Shown one piece after another: positions 57,465-64,000 of a DNA stretch of 64,000 nucleotides. Each line of letters starts with the position of its first letter. The stretch's first letter is position 1. The stretch is taken from the NCBI GenBank assembly GCA_039602395.1, contig JBCNJP010000023.1, positions 24,177,467-24,241,466 on the forward strand, given 5' to 3'. The position numbers and the translations under genes are program-made. The notes under the pieces were generated by a model. It had not been told where the DNA came from and did not search any database. It saw nothing but the letters and a program-made list of their open reading frames with translations. The stretch comes from Deinandra increscens subsp. villosa (lineage: Eukaryota > Streptophyta > Magnoliopsida > Asterales > Asteraceae).

Positions 57465-57905
57465 GGGGTTTTCGATCGAAAAGAGGTATCCAATCGAAAA
57501 GGTGTGCCCGATCGAAAGGGGTTTCCGATCGGAAAGGGTGTCCGATCAAAAAGCAGGTGTCCGATCGAAAAGCTGACTTTTCGATCGGATCGAAAAGCTG
57601 GTCGAAAAGTCGATCGAAAAGCTGATCGAAAAGCCGGTCGAAAAGCTGATCGAAAAACGGGTCGAAAAGCCATATGGCCCGATCGAAAAGCCATATGGTC
57701 CGATCGAAGAGCAGGGACTAAGCCACATGTTTCGATCGAAAAGTAAGTCGAAAAGCCATATGGCCCGATCGAATACCGATCGAAAAAACCATATGGTCCG
57801 ATCGAAAAGCAGGGACTAAGCCACATGTTTCGATCGGAAAGTAAGTTATTTGGTCGAAAAGTAAGCTTTTCGATCGAGAATTGGTATTTCGATCGAAAAG
57901 GTAAT
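57465..57905 (-). repeat. GATCGAAAAG-rich leader minisatellite
   Basis: More than 20 copies of (C/T)GATCGAAAAG or close variants, interleaved with two longer copies of a block containing CCATATGGTCCGATCGA and AGGGACTAAGCCACATG (about 57680-57740 and 57790-57835). The Arg/Ser/Phe-rich frames over it are repeat artefacts. Confidence 0.88.
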
Positions 57906-58087
57906 AATCTCTCGAAATCAGTTAGGGTTTTTTGATAAAAATGAATTAGTGTTTTATGATTAAAACCGATTTTGTGATTAAAACAAATTAGGGTTTTTCA
58001 GGCTTTAGGTTAGGTTCGAAAACCCTTGTCTGATTTCGAAATAGGGTTAAACGAATTCAGATTTATGATTCGTTTGAGCAACATATG

Positions 58088-58099
58088 CTCTGATACCAC
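58088..58099 (-). other. Primer-binding site of copia element 3
   Basis: The minus strand reads TGGTATCAGAGC, close inside the 5' LTR edge at 58101. Confidence 0.88.
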
Positions 58100-58100
58100 A

Positions 58101-58462
58101 TGTTGATCGAATCCTGAATCGTTATAATAAACAGATAACACGTATGTAAATATTACCTGTGGTTATCTGGTTGAGATCAACATGCAGTCAGATTATCCAT
58201 CCTGTGAGTAGCCTTGGTTCCCGTTTAGGGTGTACGATAATGATGGTGATAGTAGGATGAGACCTACGAATTAGAGAGACTAGAGGAGAGGAGGTCGAAT
58301 TACTTTATGTGGTGATTAGCCTTAACTCTCTGCTATAATCTCCATATATATACACCCAAGGGGAAACCCTAATTCTATCATTAAGGGAAATTACGTCCAT
58401 CAAATAAATGCCTGATAGGGTTAATTAGGTAATTGATCATTTAAGATAAATGATTAAAGGCC

Positions 58463-58513
<51 letters not shown>

Positions 58514-58557
58514 GAATTACATATATATATATTTGATTAAATATATTTTGTCTAACA
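58101..58557 (-). repeat. 5' LTR of copia element 3 (457 bp)
   Basis: It is homologous to 51861-52273, with an expanded (TA)n near 58465-58511 and a TATATATA box near 58344-58352. Confidence 0.92.
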
Positions 58558-59674
58558 TACACGACTTCTTCCGGAACTGGGTTAAGTCGGAGCTGCACTC
58601 CCAGTAACGATGTGCATGCTCTTCTGGTGCGGTGGTTCTCCCGGATGAGTTCGACCGGAACAAGAGATGGCTAGGGTTCAGCGGAGACTGTTCTTTGCGA
58701 CGTGGGTTCAACCGGAACACGTTTTTCCACTGAGATTCAGTCGGAGCTAGGAAGGTTTTCTCGGAAGAGAGGGTTCTTCCGGATGGGGTTCCTTCATGAC
58801 GAAGAGAGAGAGAGACAACGATGTGAGTGTTGATTGAGTCAGGACAAACATTTGAGAAAGGTAACTTTAAACTTTCTGTTCTCTACTCCAATAGATCACG
58901 ACAAAAAGGAAAGTCAAACTGCTTTATTCCATTCTTCTACACTTCACAACAAAAACAAAAACAGTAGACAACCACATTCTTTTTCTTCAACCCACATCAC
59001 CATCTTCCCATACACCCTAATTCAAAACTTTCATGAATAAACCCAGAGCATACATCGATAACCATAATACCCGCCACCCTCGTCATATATCATGACGGAA
59101 ACCCGAATCTCGAACAATATGCCCCTTCTTCATCCTCAAGTAATAACCTGTCACTCTCAAGGAGTTTTCTATTTTGCTCTCATTTGTTTTTAGAGGGGAG
59201 AGAGTGTCAAGGTAGGTTGAGTGTGTAAGATGAGAGAGGGTAGGGTGGTTGACGGAAAAAATAAGGTGGGTAGTGTGAGAGAGTGGGTTGCTTGCTTGTA
59301 AAACTTAGTAAAAGACTACTAACTCTCTACTATTCACATTGGGACTCACACACAAAGATTAACTTTTACTCATAACATTTTGACTAAAAACCTTTTACTT
59401 CCGTAGAAGGATCCGGGAAATATTGGGATGGGTATTGAGTTCATAAAACCTAACATGAACTCATATTTAATTTGTGTTTGACATTTTCAAACACAAAGAC
59501 CTAAATAATTTTTTTTTAAAAACATAGCAATGAGTAAGGTTTTGAACAAACCTTGGGAGGAGACTTCAAAAACCTTTTTAGGAAAGAAGATAAAACATGT
59601 CATTTGTTACAAAAACAAGCAATATGAACACAAAGATGAGAAAACCAACCGTTCGGTTGCGTTTTCTCGACCAT
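58558..59674 (-). other. Non-coding interior of LARD 2 (right part, leader)
   Basis: It continues 51860 after the nested element. It contains CTTCCGGAA/TCTCGGAA motifs at 58560-58790. There is no supported gene; the 68-codon frame at 58834-59040 has no recognisable motif. Confidence 0.5.
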
Positions 59675-59688
59675 GGCTCCGATGCCAA
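59675..59688 (-). other. Primer-binding site of LARD 2
   Basis: The minus strand reads TTGGCATCGGAGCC, a variant of the initiator tRNA-Met complement, just inside the LTR start at 59690. Confidence 0.7.
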
Positions 59689-60221
59689 TTATAGAAACCG
59701 GGGTCGTTGGGCTTTGCTAACCCCGGTGGTCGGTGCAGAAGCGGATCAGAGACTTTGTGCACTCGTTTTTGTAGAAAAAATATACACCCGGATAATCAAC
59801 GATAGTGTGTGAGATATGATGAAGATGAGGAAACAAGAACTAGATAGATATGTGATGAACACGATGAAGATAGATAAACAAAGATAACCGAATTCTTACA
59901 TTTACCTATCTCACTCATAACCAGGCCTCAAGAACAAGTGTGTTCTTGAACCCTCACAACTTCAAAGAAACATGACTAGAGCTCTCTTTCACTCATACAC
60001 TCATGCACTCCAACATGGATGTGCTTCTATTTATACTAACATGTGACCTACCAATGGCAAACTAGTAAATAATTAACACAACTAGTGACTAGTGACATAA
60101 ATAATATAACAATAAATAATAAGTCATTAGGGCCGGTCTTCGGTAATCAAATGTCTCGAGTCGTCATGGTATTTACCGTGTTGTGGGACGGTAAATAGTA
60201 AGTGGCACGTTGAGTTATTTG

Positions 60222-60502
60222 TATTGGTGTTAAACTATATAGGGTCTGTTGTAGTCATATTACGTTTGGAGGTCAGTGTGTTATTATAAATATGCAAAGT
60301 TAAGTTTGGAGTCAGTGTGTTATTATAAATAGTATAGGGTCTGTTGTGTCATGTTACAATGTGTGTAACTGGTCGTATAGGGGAAGCGGCGCTTCACCCC
60401 TATAAAGTGTCCAACATATGTACATTCAATTAAGATTTTCATTCATGTTTTAGTCAAATTTGTTGTTCGTATCCACTGTTCGATCTCTGGTTTACCCTAA
60501 CA
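60222..60502 (+). repeat. 5' LTR of gag-only element
   Basis: 281 bp with a TATAAAG box at 60401-60407 and an internal partial duplication (GTCAGTGTGTTATTATAAAT twice) not seen in the 3' LTR. Confidence 0.87.
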
Positions 60503-60503
60503 T

Positions 60504-60516
60504 TTGGCATCAGAGC
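60504..60516 (+). other. Primer-binding site of gag-only element
   Basis: TTGGCATCAGAGC, a variant of the initiator tRNA-Met complement, right after the 5' LTR. Confidence 0.8.
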
Positions 60517-60984
60517 GGTTAGTCGATCGAGGGAAGGAAGAGCAAAACATTCGTACGTTTGCAATTGTTGATTGAAGTCTGGGTTGAATTTTCCATCATT
60601 TGTTTCGTTGTTGGTTTAATCGATCAAGGAAGGGTTCAAATAAGGATGTGACGGTTTCGTTCTCGATCAAATCAGAATCGGTGGTGCGTGATTTTTTGAA
60701 CGGAAAATTGCATCGGAATATATGATAGGAGCATTAATTGGCGATCAATTTTGGAATGGATGTCATATAGAAGTTGGTGCAATCAGATGTGGATGTAAAC
60801 TCCAAAGAATAAATTGATTTTTGTTTGGAAAAGTGGATTGAATGCACGTAGAAGGCTTCAAAGTGGTCATATAAGTATTTTTTTTTCAAGGATTTCAAAT
60901 TAATTATGAAGTTTGATTAGTAGTTTTTTACGAGTTGTTTAAGGGTAGAAACAATTAGAATTAAGGTTAAGGTTTAAGAATAGT

Positions 60985-61440
60985 TGATTTTGGTTTGTTA
61001 GGAGATCGGTAAGAAACCCGTGTATTGTTTCTTAGTTGATTGAAACGGTTGGTTTGATTCACATTGTGATCGGAAAGAAACCCGTGTACCGTTGTCATAA
61101 GAAACAATTGGTTTTGATTTGTCTGACAACCGGAGAAACCCGTGTACTATTCTTGGTTTAAACAATTGGTTTTGAAAAGTCCGTCTATTGTTTTCTGTAG
61201 AAGCAATTGGTTTTGGAAAAACCTGTGTATTGCGGTTGAGCAATTGGTTTTTGGAAAACCCGTGTATTATGGTCGGTAGAAAACAATTGATTTTTTGAAA
61301 ATCCGTGTATTGTTGTCATTAGAATAGTTGGTTTAGGGAGAAACCCGTGTACTATTCTGGGTAGAAACAGTTGGTTTAGAACAAACTCGTGTACTGTTAA
61401 GGATTAGTGGTTGGTTGAAACCCGTGTAGAAAAGAAAAAG
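60985..61440 (+). repeat. Degenerate leader repeat (AAACCCGTGTATTGTT units)
   Basis: About nine units of 40-60 bp, each with (G)AAACCCGTGTA(T/C)TGTT followed by GAAACAATTGGTTT, run up to the gag ATG. They are diverged, with no stop-free frame through them. Confidence 0.8.
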
Positions 61441-61444
61441 GAAA

Positions 61445-62394
61445 ATGGGTGACGATTCATCCAAGGGCAAGGAAGTTGTAGCAGTAAAGGAAGGAGGGGG
61501 GCGTCAGTGACATTTCAGTGCCCGGTTCTAAACTCTACAAATTATACAATTTGGGCTGTAAAGATTAGGGCTGTAAAGATTAGGGCAATCTTTAATGTCC
61601 ATGGAATTTGGGAAGCGATCGAACCATCCCCAGGAACTGAAGTCGATTAGAAGAAAAATAACACAGCAATTGCAATGCTTTATCAAGCAATTCCAGAAAA
61701 CATGGTGTTGCAAATTGCTAACCTTACATCGGCGAAAGAAATTTGGGATGCGTTAAAAGTTCGACATGTTGGAGTAGATAGAGTCAAGGAGGCCCGTGTT
61801 CAAATGCTCGAGTCGGAATTTGAACGTTTGAAGATGAAAGATAACGAGTCACTTGATGTGTATGCCAGGAAGATTAGTGAGATTGCATCACAAGCAAGTA
61901 GTATGGGGCATACTACGGAAGATAAAAGATTGGTTCAGAAACTGTTAGGTTCAGTACCAGAAAGGTTCATGCATATAGTTGCTGTAATTGAACAGTTTAT
62001 TGATATCAAGACGATGCCATTTCAAGAAGCCATGGGAAGATTAATGGCTTTTGAAGAACGGACTAAGAAGCCAGTCAAGGAGGAAGACCAGCAATACAAA
62101 CTCTTGTTCTCCAAAGAAGAAGGAAAGCAGAAGGCTAAGGGACACAAATGTGTAAATTGTGGTCACGAGAGTTCAAGTCAAGAAAAGTCAGAACGTGGCT
62201 AAGATAAAAAGTGGAAGTCTTGGAAGAACAAAGGTGTTAATCAAGTCCACAAGAACAAAGATCATATGAGATGCTTCAAGTGCAATGAACTTGGACATTT
62301 CAAACATGAATGTCCAAAGTGGAAGGAAAAGAAAGAAGAAGCAAACCTGATCGAGTACGAGGACGAAGGACTAGTGTTGCTGTAATCGGATCAA
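61445..62394 (+). pseudogene. Gag of the gag-only element
   Basis: ATG at 61445 starts MGDDSSKGKEVVAVKEGG. A frameshift at a G run leads to a stop at 61508. The main frame resumes near 61570 (RAIFNVHGIWEAIEP), with a 15-bp tandem duplication just before it. It has stops at 61648 and 62200 and ends at TAA 62392-62394. It contains the copia Gag core (LTSAKEIWDALKVRH; ESEFERLKMKDNESL; LLGSVPERFMHIV) and a CCHC zinc knuckle (CFKCNELGHFKHEC, 62272-62313). The end LIEYEDEG resembles the Gag-protease linker of full copia elements. Confidence 0.88.
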
Positions 62395-62445
62395 TGAAAG
62401 AAGTTGAAGATCTCGTTTAAACTATATTTAGTTTAAGGGAGGGAG

Positions 62446-62713
62446 TATTGGTGTTAAACTAAATATATTAGTAGTTAAAAGTTATAAGGGTCAGTCATGT
62501 AAATATGCAAAGTTAAGTTTGGAGTCAGTGTGTTATTGTAAATAGTATAGGGTCTGTGGTGTCAAGTTACAAAGTGTGTAACTGGTCGTATAGGGGAAGT
62601 TGTGCTTCACCCCTATAAAGTGTCGAACATCTGTACATTCAATTAAGATTTCCGTTCATGTTTTAGTCAAATTTGTTGTTTGTATCCGCTGCTCAATCTC
62701 TGATTTACCAACA
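62446..62713 (+). repeat. 3' LTR of gag-only element
   Basis: 268 bp. It follows the PPT AAGGGAGGGAG and has a TATAAAG box at 62614-62620. Confidence 0.87.
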
Positions 62714-62805
62714 ATTTGCGCTCCCCCTTGACAAATACTTCGACTTCTTTGTTTGTAGTTCAAACGACCTCATTTAACCAAATATCGGTCTCGGAAATCC
62801 TAACA

Positions 62806-64000
62806 CATTGGATTTTTGAAAAGAATAAAATATTAATTTGTTATTTGGATGCCTTCACGTAAACTTCTACATGAGTTTCATAGTGTTGAATTTTCTTCTT
62901 CATAGAGATTAGGTTGCTCTAGATAGGATTTCTTTTGCTTTCAAATTTAGAAGTTTCTTTTGAAATGTATTTTTATATGCACACCGTACGAATGAAATAC
63001 ATTGGTTCTCACTCTACTTTTATTTATTTATTTGTGAAGTCTAACTGGCTCTAAAGGTTTATCCTAGGAGGTTAATCCACACAAATAGGATCGTAACATG
63101 TACCATGTGGGTTTGTGTACATTTGTTTGTGCTTTTGAAGATTGGGTGTGATGATGTGATTTGTGGGTAATTGTGTGTAGTCTGTGTATGCTTATGAATA
63201 TTTTGTGTTTTTCCTAGATTATGAGTTATATTGCGATTTGTATGTGACTTATGTGATTTTGTGAGAAATCGTAGCAATTGGTAATGATTGAATGCGATAT
63301 GTGTAATATCCTTCTCTTTCAGGTATATATAGCTTTGAGGTGTTTGTGTTTACTCCTGGTTGTTTCCGTCTATTGGTTTGATTAGTTAGAAAAGAAATCA
63401 TGATGTAGGAGACGAGGTGTAGGGTTAAAATGGGGCTAAGTGCAATGGCTACAAGCTAAGGTATTTGAGGTATGCTTGATGAAAACCGATGTGGGCTTTC
63501 TAGTTGCTAAAGAATTTCACGATATTGTAATGGATGTAGGGATGTGTAATAATACTTTTACATTGTTGAGCATAGTTGGAGGAAGTAGTGGTTAACACTT
63601 CCGCATCACATTTGTGGCTAGGGAACACGAGGGAAGGGTCTTCCATCGATATATGGGGTTTTGGTTATAGTGATATAAGTGAGCGTGGTTAGGATATTAT
63701 TAACATTGCGTTGGTCCATGACTTGTGTACTATAAACTCATTCTCTAAGAACATTGAATCACATGAAATTACTTTTACTAGCACCAATACAACATACAAA
63801 TTGTATATGTTTTATAAGACGTGGAGATTACAATTGCAAAGATTAAAAGGTTATAACAAGTGAGACAGGAGTTGCTTAGCTCTGATTGTTAGGGGCATAT
63901 ATAGGTGTAAAAAAATGTATGTTGAGGTAGAGAGCAATTTGACCTCAGAGTTGTTAGGAAAATATGCAGGAAGAAAAAGTTAGTAGTGTTGTGAGAGAAA
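62806..64000. other. Unassigned region
   Basis: I see no supported gene or element end. A GT-rich stretch (63100-63300) and short frames show no recognisable protein. Confidence 0.3.

Larger units (their letters stand above)
51861..58557 (-). mobile_element. Ty1/copia retrotransposon 3, nested in LARD 2
   Basis: LTRs 51861-52273 and 58101-58557 run TGTTGATCGAATCC...CTAACA and are flanked by a perfect duplication TACAC (51856-51860; 58558-58562). The minus-strand interior has PBS, a leader with unusual repeats, gag, protease, integrase, RT, RNase H and PPT. Multiple frameshifts and stops are present. The LTRs differ mainly by (TA)n length near 58470-58520 and a few substitutions, so insertion is fairly young relative to its host. 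Confidence 0.93.
60222..62713 (+). mobile_element. Gag-only LTR retrotransposon (TR-GAG type, copia-derived, 2.5 kb)
   Basis: LTRs 60222-60502 and 62446-62713 both begin TATTGGTGTTAAACT and end (C)TAACA/CCAACA. The element is flanked by a perfect duplication ATTTG (60217-60221; 62714-62718) within the LTR of LARD 2. It has a PBS (60504-60516), a repeat-rich leader, one gag ORF ending 40 bp before the PPT (62435-62445), and no pol. The structure fits TR-GAG elements, which are thought to depend on enzymes of a relative. Confidence 0.88.
49266..62805 (-). mobile_element. LARD 2: non-coding LTR element hosting two other elements
   Basis: The left LTR (49266-49880) and right LTR (59690-62805, split by an insertion at 60222-62713) share the start (T)(G/A)TAGAAACCGGGG and end CCTAACA. 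A PBS-like TTGGCATCGGAGCC lies at 59688-59675 and a PPT at 49881-49890. Flanks GATTG/CATTG are 5-bp duplications with one mismatch. The interior left after removing the nested copia element (51861-58557) is about 3.1 kb with no gag or pol. Confidence 0.8.
59690..62805 (-). repeat. 5' LTR of LARD 2, split by gag-only element
   Basis: 59690-60221 and 62714-62805 together match the left LTR (49266-49880). A minus-strand TATAAATAG box is at 60027-60035. Confidence 0.9.

Noticed and set aside
57458..57826. Arg/Ser/Phe-rich frames of 60-122 codons
   Set aside because: They follow from the GATCGAAAAG repeat, with open frames in several phases at once.
1..64000. A complete host gene
   Set aside because: Every long frame examined matches a transposon protein, a repeat translation or an antisense shadow; short frames elsewhere lack recognisable domains or splice structure.

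Overview
The window looks like intergenic, repeat-dominated nuclear DNA of a flowering plant. It is AT-rich with long (TA)n runs, and it is packed with nested LTR retrotransposons whose primer-binding sites match the 3' end of plant initiator-methionine tRNA. The SIRE-type element and its extra ORF resemble, from memory, proteins common in Asteraceae genomes; that family assignment is an inference. I found no intact host gene, tRNA, rRNA or CRISPR array. Almost every long reading frame is a decayed transposon gene or its shadow.

Layout, left to right. (1) 1-572: 3' end of a Helitron (hairpin then CTAG) inserted exactly between A and T of an LTR. (2) 573-8290: Ty1/copia element on the minus strand, whose LTRs carry a GC-rich gene-like segment. 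It sits in the LTR of a small gypsy-like relic (8291-9790), which abuts an inverted relative with a complete mini-LTR structure (9791-11609). (3) 12960-13700: Ty3/gypsy RNase H-integrase remnant. (4) 14152-15228: two PIF/Harbinger-like MITEs. (5) 15260-26861: an 11.6-kb SIRE-like copia element on the minus strand with TSD TATTT, a deleted protease and a long extra ORF after pol. (6) About 27590-28810: a long-TIR (MULE-like) element. (7) 29370-31914: CACTA (TNP2) transposase pseudogene. (8) 31974-37916: an array of about twelve short fold-back elements of six families separated by (TA)n runs, with a SIRE-family solo LTR (TSD GGAAA) and a MITE (TSD TTA) nested inside. (9) 39521-48763: a non-coding LTR element (LARD) with about 3.5-kb LTRs and roughly 26 hairpin repeats in its interior. 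(10) 49214: a CACTA-like terminus. (11) 49266-62805: a second LARD hosting a complete copia element (51861-58557, TSD TACAC) in its interior and a gag-only LTR element (60222-62713, TSD ATTTG) in its right LTR. (12) 62806-64000: unassigned.

The coding parts belong to selfish elements: Gag packages RNA, and protease, integrase, RT and RNase H carry out copy-and-paste. All copies here have stops, frameshifts or deletions, so movement of the non-coding LARDs and the gag-only element would depend on enzymes supplied from elsewhere. The insertion order can be read from the nesting: gypsy relic, then copia 1, then Helitron at the left; LARD 2, then copia 3 and the gag-only element at the right; (TA)n units, then solo LTR and MITE in the centre.
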